From: Bacteroidales bacterium UBA1077
GTDB lineage: Bacteria; Bacteroidota; Bacteroidia; Bacteroidales; UBA932
Reading direction: 5' to 3'
Length of the DNA stretch: 45,594 nt
NCBI GenBank assembly: GCA_002314195.1
Contig: DCCQ01000014.1
Span: 1 to 45,594 of the forward strand
Shown here: positions 15,235-24,906 of the stretch, one piece after another
How positions within the stretch are numbered: the stretch's first letter is position 1
Layout of the letters: each line of letters starts with the position of its first letter
Program-made: the position numbers and the translations under genes
Notes under the pieces: generated by a model
What the model saw: the letters and a program-made list of their open reading frames with translations, nothing else
What the model was told of the DNA's origin: nothing
The model's database searches: none

Positions 15235-18200
15235 TTACCAATTCGTACGCAAAGCGCCACCGTACAAGGCATTGGCACGGTAATGGGGGGCGTATAGAGA
15301 TTCTATCGTCACGACCGGAGCGGTGAATATGCCTTCCTGCGTGACATAGAAATCTTCCGACACTGTGGTCTTGTCCTCCGGATAGACATCAAACCAGTAC
15401 TCTGTCCGATCAGTCTTGACATCCCTGTAGCCTTGAGGGGTCACTGACCAGATTCCGTTCACAGTAAGTGGACGGAGCCACCAGCCGTAGGCTCCGGAAA
15501 GCTGGTTGACCGGGCGGAATGCTGCCTCGCGGGGGGCTGTCAGCTTCACGAAACTGCGGTTCTCCTGACTCCAGATCCGATACTCGGCGATGATCTTGTC
15601 ACCGACACTGACCTTCATTCCAGGGAATATCTCCAAACGACCAGTCTTTCCGTCTTCTCCCCTCACCTCTTTATAGAAGTGTCGCTCGATGGAGAAGCCG
15701 TTGCCCGCCGCCTTGACCTTGGAGAAAGGTGTCGAATATGTCTTTGTGAGGCTCACGACCTTTGTGGCGAGAATTTCAGCCGGACCGGCCAAAACGGAGT
15801 TGAGGGCATCCACGAAGGCGGGATCCTCGTCCCATTTCTGAGTTTCTTTCTGAAGCATGAGCCAGAGACGGATGCCATCGGCGATTTGTTTCGCGGTCAC
15901 TTCGATGGTTGGTGAGCCTTGCCGAACCACAAACTCAGCGACCGGAGACGACAGCAAATCACAAAGCATGGAGTGGGCGTAAGCCTCGCTCTCAAGAAGC
16001 CCCCTGAACGGCATCACGGCGTTAGGATAGTACCATCCTCCGTCAGGATGCTGAACGGCATATTCAAGAAGCGACCGGAGATCAGCGGCAATCGACCGGT
16101 TAATCTTTGACCCAGTGGAGAATTTCAAGCCCCATGCGGAAACCAAAGCCAAACCTCCGTCATTGCTGATAAGATTAGCTAATGTCTTGATCCTGCGAGC
16201 CTTGGAAAGGATCTGACCATTCAGTCCACGGCCATCCTTGACTGAAGGGACAAGATAGTCTTTCACCGACTTCCTGAATTCCTTGAAATTACGGGCATAT
16301 TCAGACTTGTCATTCTTGGTCTGAGGCGAGACATCAAAAGGCACGGACGAATACAGCGAGCGAACATAGGCATACTGCTCCATCGACAGCCAGCCGCACC
16401 AACGAGGGGTTGCGGCACCACGCAAGAATTGGTTGCGGTCCAGCCACTTGACGGTTTCAGTCAAATCAAGTCCGCCATAATCAAGACCGGCATCCCGCAT
16501 CTTCGCCAGTCGTTCCAGCACAACCGCCGTCACGACCGGAGACGGACGCATTCCCTCAAACCATCCGAAACCGCCTCCTGCGTTCAGGCAAGCCTTGATC
16601 TTCTCCACAAGAGCCTCATCCGGCATCTCAGCCTTAACTTCAGAGTCAAGAGATGCGGCGACCTTGCGGACGTACAACGCCTCGGTGAGTGACAGTACAT
16701 CCTTGCCATCAGGCTCGATCCTGGACGGAACCGCATCCAGAATCATCTGACGAACGTCGACTTCCTTAATCTCAGCACCCCTGGAGGTCGTGCCAATAAA
16801 CTCAGACGCCAGCCGTTTGATCAGCTCGGCCTTGTCCGCCCCGGCAAGAAGCACGGCCGAATGGGACTCTTTCAAAGTCTGCTTTGCCTCATAGACAGGC
16901 AGGCTGACAAACACCCCGTCCGAGAAAGTCTTGGTATCGTCGGCGAAAACCACCTTCAAACCAAGCTCATCATATTCCCTAGGATTGACATCGAACGCGA
17001 CTTCCACGGAACCACCTGAAGGAATCGTCACTTTCTTCGATGACGTAGCGAACGGCTTCGCGCCTTCATAATCTTTCGATGAATATGCCTGAAGAGCCGC
17101 CACTCCAGAGACATCCTTATCGGAGCCGTTTGACACAGTGGCGTGGAGCACGAACCTGTCACCTTTATAAAGATACTTAGGCTCAGCCACCGAAACCTTG
17201 ACAGGCACCGTCACAACCATTTCCTTGCGGACGCAAGCGTTGAGCATCTCCTGCGTGTGCGCCCAAACCTGCACTGCAAAAGTCGAAAGTTTGTCGGAGG
17301 TCCTGAATTTCATGAATATGTTCCCGTCGGCATCGGATCTCAGGAACGGTTCGAACGCCAAAGTCGAAGAAAAATCAGAGCGTGCCGGCACATCCTGGAG
17401 ATCAACATCATCCACAGACTCTCTTTTCGCCATCATCATCGACGGAACCGCATCCTCAAGAACGAGACCTTCCGCGCTGTCCGCCATAGGAGCCACTCTC
17501 GCGGCAGCGTTGCTCCTGCCAAAGCCACGAAAACGGACATTCCGAGGTGATGCCCCGATGAACATCTCATCGTCATAAGACATCCAGCCACGCACTCCTC
17601 CTGTGGAACATGAGATGTAGACATCCTCCGCCCCGGACCATGTCAGGCGCACAGAAGTCCAATCATTGGCAGAAATCACTTCCGAACTCTTGTCGAACAC
17701 GGTCGCGACAGCCTCGACACCAGGAATGGACTTCAGCGTCAATGAATATTCCGTACCCGGCAAGGCCTTGTCCGTGAACGAAGAGAATGCCAGCGGCAGA
17801 TCAAGAGTCTTGCGCTCACGCCTGAACTCCTGATTGAACAGACATCTGCGCCCGTCCCGGAAATAGAAAACCATCAGCCGTACCGCATCGGGATACTCTT
17901 CCTTATAATTATATACGATTTCTGTCAAAGAACCAGGTTCCCCCACCTTGCCGTCAAGATGAATCATCTTATGCTCAAGCAACTGGCGTTTGTCACCGAA
18001 CAGTTCCACGACGGCCCAGACAGAGCCTTCACCGACACCAAACTGGACCTTGATGTCCTCGCCGGTGTTCAGGATGCCGTCAGAGCAGTCGCCGACCAGC
18101 TTGAAGATGTTCTTGACCTTGGCGTCAAGCACGGTGGCCGAATCATCTACCCGAAGTATCATCAGCTTTGTCTGAGCCGTCACCTTGCGGCCGTCCTCCC

Positions 18201-20649
18201 TGACTATTTCCGCATTGACTTTAAGCACATACATTCCGGCAGCCGGAAGCGCGAGTTCCTCAGTCTTGCCGGACATTGTCTTGCCGGAAGCCAGTCTCTT
18301 TCCAGAATCATCCGATAATGAATATTTTACCTCAACCGGAGATTTAACCACATTGCCTCTCAAATCCTTGACTCCGAACGACACGACAGCCTTCTCTCCC
18401 GAAATCATGAAAGGAGTTCCAAGCCATGCGTCATCCGAAGGATTGATGTCCCCTTTGGACGCATTTGCCACATCAACCGCAAGGCTGAAATGTTTCAGAG
18501 CCGAGACTACCCTGGAGAATTCCTTTGTCTCCCCTGTCGCATCTGTGACTTTGACTGTCACTCCAAAGAAGCCGAAGTCATCATTGGCATCAGTTCCGAA
18601 GCGTATCTTGAACGAGCCGTCAGCATCCAAAAGCAACTTTCCCGAGGCGTAAGTCTTTCCATGCCTCTTGACTGAATACGACACGGACGCGGAAGACAAA
18701 GGATGCCCGCTGAAGCTGGACACCTTTCCAGTCACCTCTACGGTATCGCCGGCGATGAAGAGACTGTCGGTCTTGTCGAAGGCAAGGTCGTAGGTAGGGA
18801 GAATGAACTCGTCCACGACGATTCCTTTCGATGCATTCACATCTCCGCTTACGATCTTTACATAGAAAGACCCGTTCCTCCCTCCAGACGGAATGTCAAA
18901 CGAGCCGGCCACAGAGCCATATTCATTGGTTGTCAAATCCTTGCTTCCGTCCACATTGCCTTCTGCATTGACAAACTCCGCCTTCACCTTTGCCCCCGCC
19001 TCGAAGGTATGAAGGCCCCTGCTCATATCGCCCTTGTAAAGGACGGCCTTGAACTCAACCTTCTCCCCGGGATTGTAGGCCGACTTGTCCGTGAATATCT
19101 CGCAGAACGTCCCCGAATCTCCATCCTGATCAGACGAATAGACAGAATTCCCGTAGATGTAGTGCTCCTCCGTTTTGTGAAGGATTCCGTCCTTATCACA
19201 GTACGACGCGACCAGATAACTTGCCGCCCCGTCTTTCAGACTGTCCACGACGACTTCCGGCAAAGGAGTGAATCCATCCTTACAAAGAGCCACATCCTTT
19301 GCCAGAGCGACTGTCTTCCCTGAACGAAGAAGTTCAAGGTCAACCTTCTCAACCGGCTCGCCTGTCAGATAGTCCGCAACAAAGAAACGCATCTTCTCGC
19401 TATCCTTGCGCACGGCAACGGAAAGGGTCTTCTTCGTCCATTTCGCCTTCGATGCAACCTTACCGTTCCTTGCCGTGAATATGTAGTCTCCGTCATCGCA
19501 TTTCGGAAGTTCGACCTTCACCGTGTCCTGAACATAAAAACTCTTCTTCGGATTGTTTACCGTCTTGCGGATCAATGGCTTGGCATTTTTGGTATCTCTT
19601 ACAAACTCCACATCGGCCTTGGAAAGATTGCGGAGGGTCAGAACCGCGACATCCTTCTCGAATGATATTTCAATCTCCTTTCTGTCAAGGGATTCCATCA
19701 ACAGTTTGAAATCATTCATCTTGCCGGCGATTTCCTTGTCGATGCCTTTGGAATATGAGAGACGTTCCTTCTCGGCTGACTTGCAGTCACGGTAAAGGAT
19801 TTTATAGGTGGCTTCGACAGGCTCAGCCACCGAAACCGCCGGTCTCTGAGCTTCCCGAAGGGCGGCGGACGACTCACTGATTCCGGACAGGCTGTCAAAC
19901 TGACCTCTGAGCACAATAGCCTTGCCGTACAGAGACATGGCCCTTCCAGCGTACTTCTCTGCAAACAAACGAGCGGCAGCAATCCTCTCGGCGCGACCGT
20001 CATCATTGCGTTTATAATCCTTATCCACCATCCGGCGGTACTCAAGGTAGGCGGCTTTCGGGTAGGAATCACCGACATATTCATTCAAAAGCGACATCGC
20101 CTTTTCCGAACGCTTGATGACAGACAGAACCCAGAGGGTATATTCATAATCATCCTTGACCATCCCGGTCCAGAGGTTATCCAGCCCGTCGCCGTAGAAG
20201 GCTCCGTTTCTTGCCGCCTGAAGGCGAGCCTTGTTGACGATGACGAAGTCAGTCAACGAGGCCGGGCTCTCTTTGGACAGATTGTGGTGGAACGTCACAA
20301 TCGGTTCGGCATATTCATCGACCTCCTTGTCCAGCCACGCGCTGTACTCGTCCCTTTGCTTCCAGTCCCGGTTGCCGGCGACCACAACTTTCTGGCTGGC
20401 GGCCGTGTAGAAGTCGTAGTGCAGACGCTCGGCCTTGGCTTTCGAGACAATGGCATCCAACACGGCCATCATCTCCTTCGGGCGGTCGGCTTTATCGGCG
20501 GCAGTATATCTTTTCCAAAGATCCGTCAGCACAAGGCCGTCCTTTGTTTGATTCTGACCTTTATCTTTACTGACAAACGCGGCTGTAGTAATCGCCGCAA
20601 AACAAAGAATCGCCACGAGGGCGGAGGTTACCAGCATATTGGTTTTCAT
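15235..20649 (-). CDS. large alpha-2-macroglobulin family protein lacking a thioester
   Basis: 1804 residues with an N-terminal signal or anchor segment (about residues 5-25, no lipobox). A helical N-terminal region of about 280 residues is followed by repeated beta-rich MG domains, including an MG2-like stretch with SDQDGDSGTFCEIFTDKSAYNPGEK-type signature, and a C-terminal helical TED-like region. No CxEQ thioester was found, so it belongs to the thioester-free Bacteroidota group whose role is unknown; non-covalent protease capture is one idea. Near residue 275 it carries an in-frame REP-like insertion encoding VAEPVEAT (19807-19863). It lies between folC (58 bp upstream) and the sialidase (63 bp downstream), in the same direction. 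Confidence 0.88.
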   Translation of the reverse strand: MKTNMLVTSALVAILCFAAITTAAFVSKDKGQNQTKDGLVLTDLWKRYTAADKADRPKEMMAVLDAIVSKAKAERLHYDFYTAASQKVVVAGNRDWKQRDEYSAWLDKEVDEYAEPIVTFHHNLSKESPASLTDFVIVNKARLQAARNGAFYGDGLDNLWTGMVKDDYEYTLWVLSVIKRSEKAMSLLNEYVGDSYPKAAYLEYRRMVDKDYKRNDDGRAERIAAARLFAEKYAGRAMSLYGKAIVLRGQFDSLSGISESSAALREAQRPAVSVAEPVEATYKILYRDCKSAEKERLSYSKGIDKEIAGKMNDFKLLMESLDRKEIEISFEKDVAVLTLRNLSKADVEFVRDTKNAKPLIRKTVNNPKKSFYVQDTVKVELPKCDDGDYIFTARNGKVASKAKWTKKTLSVAVRKDSEKMRFFVADYLTGEPVEKVDLELLRSGKTVALAKDVALCKDGFTPLPEVVVDSLKDGAASYLVASYCDKDGILHKTEEHYIYGNSVYSSDQDGDSGTFCEIFTDKSAYNPGEKVEFKAVLYKGDMSRGLHTFEAGAKVKAEFVNAEGNVDGSKDLTTNEYGSVAGSFDIPSGGRNGSFYVKIVSGDVNASKGIVVDEFILPTYDLAFDKTDSLFIAGDTVEVTGKVSSFSGHPLSSASVSYSVKRHGKTYASGKLLLDADGSFKIRFGTDANDDFGFFGVTVKVTDATGETKEFSRVVSALKHFSLAVDVANASKGDINPSDDAWLGTPFMISGEKAVVSFGVKDLRGNVVKSPVEVKYSLSDDSGKRLASGKTMSGKTEELALPAAGMYVLKVNAEIVREDGRKVTAQTKLMILRVDDSATVLDAKVKNIFKLVGDCSDGILNTGEDIKVQFGVGEGSVWAVVELFGDKRQLLEHKMIHLDGKVGEPGSLTEIVYNYKEEYPDAVRLMVFYFRDGRRCLFNQEFRRERKTLDLPLAFSSFTDKALPGTEYSLTLKSIPGVEAVATVFDKSSEVISANDWTSVRLTWSGAEDVYISCSTGGVRGWMSYDDEMFIGASPRNVRFRGFGRSNAAARVAPMADSAEGLVLEDAVPSMMMAKRESVDDVDLQDVPARSDFSSTLAFEPFLRSDADGNIFMKFRTSDKLSTFAVQVWAHTQEMLNACVRKEMVVTVPVKVSVAEPKYLYKGDRFVLHATVSNGSDKDVSGVAALQAYSSKDYEGAKPFATSSKKVTIPSGGSVEVAFDVNPREYDELGLKVVFADDTKTFSDGVFVSLPVYEAKQTLKESHSAVLLAGADKAELIKRLASEFIGTTSRGAEIKEVDVRQMILDAVPSRIEPDGKDVLSLTEALYVRKVAASLDSEVKAEMPDEALVEKIKACLNAGGGFGWFEGMRPSPVVTAVVLERLAKMRDAGLDYGGLDLTETVKWLDRNQFLRGAATPRWCGWLSMEQYAYVRSLYSSVPFDVSPQTKNDKSEYARNFKEFRKSVKDYLVPSVKDGRGLNGQILSKARRIKTLANLISNDGGLALVSAWGLKFSTGSKINRSIAADLRSLLEYAVQHPDGGWYYPNAVMPFRGLLESEAYAHSMLCDLLSSPVAEFVVRQGSPTIEVTAKQIADGIRLWLMLQKETQKWDEDPAFVDALNSVLAGPAEILATKVVSLTKTYSTPFSKVKAAGNGFSIERHFYKEVRGEDGKTGRLEIFPGMKVSVGDKIIAEYRIWSQENRSFVKLTAPREAAFRPVNQLSGAYGWWLRPLTVNGIWSVTPQGYRDVKTDRTEYWFDVYPEDKTTVSEDFYVTQEGIFTAPVVTIESLYAPHYRANALYGGALRTNW
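19807..19863. repeat. REP-like palindrome pair inside the second alpha-2-macroglobulin gene
   Basis: One unit is GGTGGCT (19807-19813) paired with AGCCACC (19825-19831) around a core reading GAGCCTGTCGA on the coding strand. About 15 bp on is a second, oppositely oriented core, GAGCTTCCCGAAG (19848-19860). The same arrangement is found at 35659-35709 in an unrelated gene. The coding frame stays open, giving VSVAEPVEAT. Confidence 0.7.
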
Positions 20650-20707
20650 AATACAAATGTTATCACTTATGTAGAGTTAAATCTCGCCCTGCGGAAATCT
20701 TGCGTGA

Positions 20708-22084
20708 TCACACAGGAAGAGACTTGAGGATCTGAACGGCCTCGCTCACAAGATAGGTGCTGCCGCCGACATAGATCAACGGGAAGCAGAACCGGGAGCT
20801 GTCCGGTTTCCTGGATGTCTCACGGGCCAGATTGATCGCCATTGAAAGAGCCTGACGCACATCCGGAGCATCGTAGATCCTGTTCGTGGAGCGGCTGTTG
20901 GCGGAGCAAAAGGCACGGTAGCGTGCGGTCAGTTCCTTCTCCGGGAGAGCGCGGTGTATCTCGGGATTCGTGAATATGCATGTGGCGTCAGCCGGAATCA
21001 AAGGCATGATGCCATCAAGATCCTTGTCGGCCATGATGGCGTAGACCAGAATCAGCGAGGAGCACTCTCCCTCCGCCACCATTGATTCCAGCTGTGCGAA
21101 ATTCTCTTTCAGCGCAGCCGGATTGTGGCCGATGTCAGCGATGATGAACGGCTGGAGCGAAAGCCTTTCCCAACGGCCGTGGAATCCCATTCTGGTGGCT
21201 GTGCGGACTATGGCGGTGACAACAGCCGAAGAATCTGACAGGCCGGAATATTCTGGCATATTCTTTAATATGTCAACAGCGGCCAGCACCGTGCGAAGGT
21301 TCTTTCTCTGGTACTTGCCGCGAAGATCCATATTCCTTAAAATCTCATCATTGCGGCTCCAAAGAAAAGGTTCCACATCCTCTGCGAACGTCAGTGGGCA
21401 TCCGACCTCCGCTGCCTTGGCCTCGAAGACGGGGCGCGTCTCGGGAAGATATTCCCCGACCAATGCAGGCACACCTTTTTTGAATATTCCCGCCTTCTCG
21501 CCGGCTATCTCAGCCAACGTGTTGCCCAGCAGGGCGCAATGGTCAAGGGCGATGCTTGTGACAACCGAAAGGTCAGGTGTGATGACATTCGTGCTGTCGA
21601 GACGGCCTCCGAGACCGACCTCGATGACGGCCACATCAACTTTCCGATCGGCGAACCACTTGAAGGCCATCCCGGTCGTGATCTCGAAAAAGGACAGGTT
21701 CAGTGCGTCCATGTCAGCCTCGTACCGGCAGAGGAAATCATAGACATATTCCTCGGACACGAGTTCCGCTTCTCCATCCGGCCCGGCGGCCCTCATGCGC
21801 TCCCGGAAATCCACGATGTGCGGGGAAGTGTAAAGGCCGACCTTGAGGCCGCAGGCGGACAACACCGAAGCCAGCATATTCGCCACCGAGCCTTTGCCGT
21901 TCGTACCGGCAACGTGTATTGTCCTTAGGCTATCGTGCGGATTGCCAAGGACTTCCTCAAACCGGAGCATATTCTCCAGTCCAGGCTTGTAAGCGTCCTT
22001 GAACGGGACTTTCTGAACCGAGGGAAATCTGGTAAAGATAGCCTCAACCTTACTATGATAATTCTTCTTGGAAAATGGTTCCAT
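20708..22084 (-). CDS. folC: folylpolyglutamate synthase / dihydrofolate synthase
   Basis: 458 residues from the ATG at 22084 (MEPFSKKNYHSKVEAIF), chosen because it gives the usual N-terminus; an upstream start at 22144 would add 20 residues. The Mur-ligase family P-loop GTNGKGSVA (about 60-68), the SPH motif (YTSPHIVDFRERM), the EVGLGGRLDSTN segment and DIGHNPAA are all present. It adds glutamate to dihydropteroate and to folates in the cytosol. It is the first gene of an apparent three-gene run with the alpha-2-macroglobulin and sialidase, which have no obvious link with folate. The gene holds about nine GAATAT/ATATTC sites in 1.4 kb, the densest gene in the window. Confidence 0.96.
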   Translation of the reverse strand: MEPFSKKNYHSKVEAIFTRFPSVQKVPFKDAYKPGLENMLRFEEVLGNPHDSLRTIHVAGTNGKGSVANMLASVLSACGLKVGLYTSPHIVDFRERMRAAGPDGEAELVSEEYVYDFLCRYEADMDALNLSFFEITTGMAFKWFADRKVDVAVIEVGLGGRLDSTNVITPDLSVVTSIALDHCALLGNTLAEIAGEKAGIFKKGVPALVGEYLPETRPVFEAKAAEVGCPLTFAEDVEPFLWSRNDEILRNMDLRGKYQRKNLRTVLAAVDILKNMPEYSGLSDSSAVVTAIVRTATRMGFHGRWERLSLQPFIIADIGHNPAALKENFAQLESMVAEGECSSLILVYAIMADKDLDGIMPLIPADATCIFTNPEIHRALPEKELTARYRAFCSANSRSTNRIYDAPDVRQALSMAINLARETSRKPDSSRFCFPLIYVGGSTYLVSEAVQILKSLPV

Positions 22085-22119
22085 CTGATGCCTGATATAC
22101 TTGTTTTTTGAACTAAACT

Positions 22120-22127
22120 CAAATTTA
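22120..22127 (-). promoter_or_regulatory. candidate -7 element for folC
   Basis: The minus strand reads TAAATTTG (TAnnTTTG), 36 bp before the folC ATG, in the 71-bp divergent gap. No TTTG is seen at the expected -33 position. Confidence 0.45.
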
Positions 22128-22155
22128 CTTAAATTTACGGACATATTCTAGCGGA

Positions 22156-23313
22156 ATGAAAGAAAAAACCTCAGCACTTCATTCGAAGTACATCATTGAC
22201 GGCGTTTCCAGACGGCTGACTCCGGCTGAGATGCTTGATGATTGCCTTGCGTCCAAAGAAGAAGAGACCCCTCCTGAAAAAGAGGAATTCGAGCCGATCG
22301 TCGACGAAAGCACAGATCCATCGCCATCAATGAACAAGTTTATGGATCAGAACGTCCAAGGATACCTTGCGGCGGTTGTCTCCCTTTTGGAGGAGCCGAG
22401 ACCTTTTCCGGTGGCGTTCGCCGACTCTTTCACCAAGAGCCGGATCGCGAAGGCCCTTCTGGATGCAGTCTGGCTTAACGGCCACTTCAAACTCGGCGAC
22501 CTGACCATCGCCTCCAAATGGAAATGGTACGGCAAGCCGCTCGGGAATATGGCTGCGTTCTACTCTTCCGCGGAAGCGGCAGCCGACTACATCAATGATT
22601 TAGGAATATGCCTGAGTGGGTATTCCTTCTCGGAAAGCGGGCGGCTTTGCCAAACCTCATTCAAGGTCGGGGCATGCGGGAAAGCCGAGAGCCCGGAGGA
22701 AGACGACATATTCCTGCCGGACAACGCTCCTTTCGGCAGCGAGCACCCCGTGTTGGGCAGACGCAGGGCTATTCCTGACAAACTGGTGGCGGATCCAGAC
22801 AGCTGGATCATCTATGTTCCGTTCGACTCATGTGACTTCAGGCTGGGAGGTTCGCTGCTCTGTGACGCCATCGGGCAGAACGGGGATAACTTCCCCGAAA
22901 TCGGAGACGCCGACTATTTTATTGACTGTTACGAGGTTATCAGGGAGTTCGTAGAGGACAAGGTCGCGATTTCCGCGGTCACAGTCAGCGATGGCGGTTT
23001 GCTTACGGCACTGAAGTTGATGTGCTCAGGGGATGTCGGAGCCGACATTGACATCAGCGGGATCAAGAGCGCTTACGGAGAGGATCAGAATGTCAGAATC
23101 CTGTTTTCCGAGATTCCCGGAGCGATCATCCAGATAAAGGACTCCGACTACGACTACGTAGATGCAGAACTCCTTCTTCAAGACATCGCCTACTACCCTA
23201 TAGGCCATCCGGCGACCGGTGGCGGAGAAGTCAAGGTGATGGCCGGCGGCAGCGGAATCGCGAACATTCTGCAATCCCTGCTCAGCAGCCAGGCGTCTGA
23301 AGGAGAAGACTGA
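22156..23313 (+). CDS. orphan AIR-synthase-related protein (PurM/PurL C-terminal-like)
   Basis: 385 residues, no signal peptide. The N-terminal 60 residues are charged and look disordered. The rest resembles the C-terminal half of PurM/PurL enzymes: a stretch with LDAVWLNGHFKLGD and, near residue 279, the AVTVSDGGLLTAL element, which in PurL is part of the helix-glycine signature. It is followed by SGDVGADIDISG and LFSEIPGAIIQI. The full nucleotide-binding N-terminal half and the glutaminase domain of PurL are missing, so it cannot be an ordinary FGAM synthase. It is divergent from folC and upstream of a PhoH-like gene, with a hairpin in between. It may be a regulatory or structural homologue; the function is unknown. 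Confidence 0.6.
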   Translation: MKEKTSALHSKYIIDGVSRRLTPAEMLDDCLASKEEETPPEKEEFEPIVDESTDPSPSMNKFMDQNVQGYLAAVVSLLEEPRPFPVAFADSFTKSRIAKALLDAVWLNGHFKLGDLTIASKWKWYGKPLGNMAAFYSSAEAAADYINDLGICLSGYSFSESGRLCQTSFKVGACGKAESPEEDDIFLPDNAPFGSEHPVLGRRRAIPDKLVADPDSWIIYVPFDSCDFRLGGSLLCDAIGQNGDNFPEIGDADYFIDCYEVIREFVEDKVAISAVTVSDGGLLTALKLMCSGDVGADIDISGIKSAYGEDQNVRILFSEIPGAIIQIKDSDYDYVDAELLLQDIAYYPIGHPATGGGEVKVMAGGSGIANILQSLLSSQASEGED

Positions 23314-23319
23314 CACCGT

Positions 23320-23348
23320 CCGCAAGCGGCCAAAAGAGGCCGCAGCGG
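23320..23348 (+). terminator. hairpin between the AIR-synthase-like gene and the PhoH gene
   Basis: GCGGCC (23326-23331) pairs with GGCCGC (23338-23343) around AAAAGA, extended by outer CCGC/GCGG pairing. It begins 7 bp after the stop. Only a short T run follows, so it may be a weak terminator or an mRNA-end structure. Confidence 0.5.
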
Positions 23349-23384
23349 ATTTGACAAAGATTTTTACGATTACTCTATAAATAT

Positions 23385-24758
23385 ATGGCAAAATACGCTG
23401 ACACTCCGCGCGGCGGAGGGGGCGGCAGGAAGCCCAAAATTTTTGTTCTTGACACGAACATCATCCTGCACGACTACAAGGCCATCCGAAAGTTCCAGGA
23501 CAACGACCTGGTCATTCCGATCGCTGTGATCGAGGAGCTTGACAAGTTCAAGAAAGGTAACGACAACCTGGCCTTCAACGCCAGAGGATTCATGAGGGAC
23601 ATCGACAGGATCACCAACGGGAAGTCTTTCGGAAAGTATGGAGTACCTATCGGCAAGGGACTGGGCAACATCAGGATCGATCCGGGGCATCCTTTCCCTG
23701 AAAGCATGAAAGGGATGTTCTATGATGACATTCCCGACCACAGGATTCTTGCGACGGCCATCTGGGTGCGCGACAACAACCCTGACAGGTTCGTGGCGCT
23801 TGTCACCAAGGACATCAACCTCAGGATGAAGGCCAAGGCCGCCGGAATGGAGGTTCAGGATTACCTGACCGACAGGATTGAGGAGGACAAGATCGAGAAC
23901 TCCAACAGGGAGGTCCAATACCTTGACGGCATAACCACAGAGGCCGTCCAAAGCCTGGCCTACAGCCCGGACACTTCTGTCGACTGGAAGACCGTCTGCA
24001 GGGCGAGGCCGAAAGCGAACCAACTTTACAAGGTCAGGAACGGAGACGCCACTCTATGCGCAAGATTCGACGAGGGCAAAGGACGCATCGTGCTGGTGAA
24101 AAACCGTGTCGCCTACGGAATCCGTCCCCGCAACGACGAGCAAAAATTCGCGCTGGACGCCTGCCTCAATCCAGACATTCAGTTGGTCTCCATGACGGGA
24201 GGAGCCGGCACGGGAAAGACACTCTTAGCCCTTGCCGCGGCTCTTGAGCAAGCCAAGGACTTTGACCAGATCATCCTCACGAGGCCCACAATAGTGTTAG
24301 GCAATCAAGACATCGGCTTCATTCCGGGAGACCAGAAGACTAAGATGAGTCCGTTCATCCAGCCGTTGATGGACAACCTTGATGTCATCAAGGGGCAGTT
24401 CCGTTCATCAAGCAAGGAGGCGTTGAGGATCGAGGCGATGCTTAAGGAAGAAAAACTGCTGATCTCTCCTCTGGCCTACATCAGAGGACGAAGCCTGGGG
24501 CGGGTGTTCCTGATCTGCGACGAGGCGCAGAACCTTACACCGAACGAGGTCAAGACAATAATCACCAGAGCCGGTGAAGGCACAAAGATGGTGTTCACCG
24601 GAGACATATTCCAGATTGACCAACCTTATCTGGATCAATGGTCCAACGGATTATCGCACCTGAACGATAAGATGGACGGGCAGAAACTCTTCGAACATAT
24701 ATTCCTGAAAATCGGTGAGAGAAGCGCGCTTTCCGACATAGCGTCGCGATTGTTGTAA
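23385..24758 (+). CDS. PIN domain - PhoH-like ATPase fusion (PhoH2 type)
   Basis: 457 residues. The N-terminal PIN nuclease domain starts KIFVLDTNIILHDY (first catalytic Asp) and includes further acidic positions at EELDKFK and the D-rich segment up to VTKDINLR. The C-terminal PhoH ATPase domain has Walker A GGAGTGKT (272-279), Walker B with ICDEAQN (Asp379-Glu380) and the FTGDIFQID segment. PhoH2 proteins are sequence-specific RNA helicase/RNases, so an RNA-processing role in the cytosol is likely. Both halves have intact motifs. It lies 71 bp after the AIR-synthase-like gene in the same direction. Confidence 0.93.
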   Translation: MAKYADTPRGGGGGRKPKIFVLDTNIILHDYKAIRKFQDNDLVIPIAVIEELDKFKKGNDNLAFNARGFMRDIDRITNGKSFGKYGVPIGKGLGNIRIDPGHPFPESMKGMFYDDIPDHRILATAIWVRDNNPDRFVALVTKDINLRMKAKAAGMEVQDYLTDRIEEDKIENSNREVQYLDGITTEAVQSLAYSPDTSVDWKTVCRARPKANQLYKVRNGDATLCARFDEGKGRIVLVKNRVAYGIRPRNDEQKFALDACLNPDIQLVSMTGGAGTGKTLLALAAALEQAKDFDQIILTRPTIVLGNQDIGFIPGDQKTKMSPFIQPLMDNLDVIKGQFRSSSKEALRIEAMLKEEKLLISPLAYIRGRSLGRVFLICDEAQNLTPNEVKTIITRAGEGTKMVFTGDIFQIDQPYLDQWSNGLSHLNDKMDGQKLFEHIFLKIGERSALSDIASRLL

Positions 24759-24853
24759 GAATATGAAAATGACAAGCCGCTAGAATAACATATTTTGAAG
24801 TCCGGGAGTAGTTTTTTGAAGTTTTTGTAATTGCTGCAACCAAAGTTTTTTAG

Positions 24854-24861
24854 TAATTTTG
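24854..24861 (+). promoter_or_regulatory. -7 element of the ppdK promoter
   Basis: TAATTTTG matches TAnnTTTG; a partial -33 (TTGC at 24831-24834) is spaced by 19 nt, and TTTG tracts lie just upstream. A start near 24868 would give a leader of about 40 nt. Confidence 0.6.
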
Positions 24862-24906
24862 TAGTCTGTATTTATTGGAAGGTCTATAAAACAAATTCTT
24901 AATAAT

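Noticed and set aside
17180..17197. An 18-bp exact repeat (GGCTCAGCCACCGAAACC, also at 19820-19837) as a third REP copy
   Set aside because: It lacks the palindrome arms and GAGCCTGTCGAAG core; the shared VSVAEP codons may be chance or gene conversion.
23370..24023. A 217-codon open frame antisense to the PIN domain of the PhoH-like gene
   Set aside because: It mirrors codon structure of the real gene and shows no family features.
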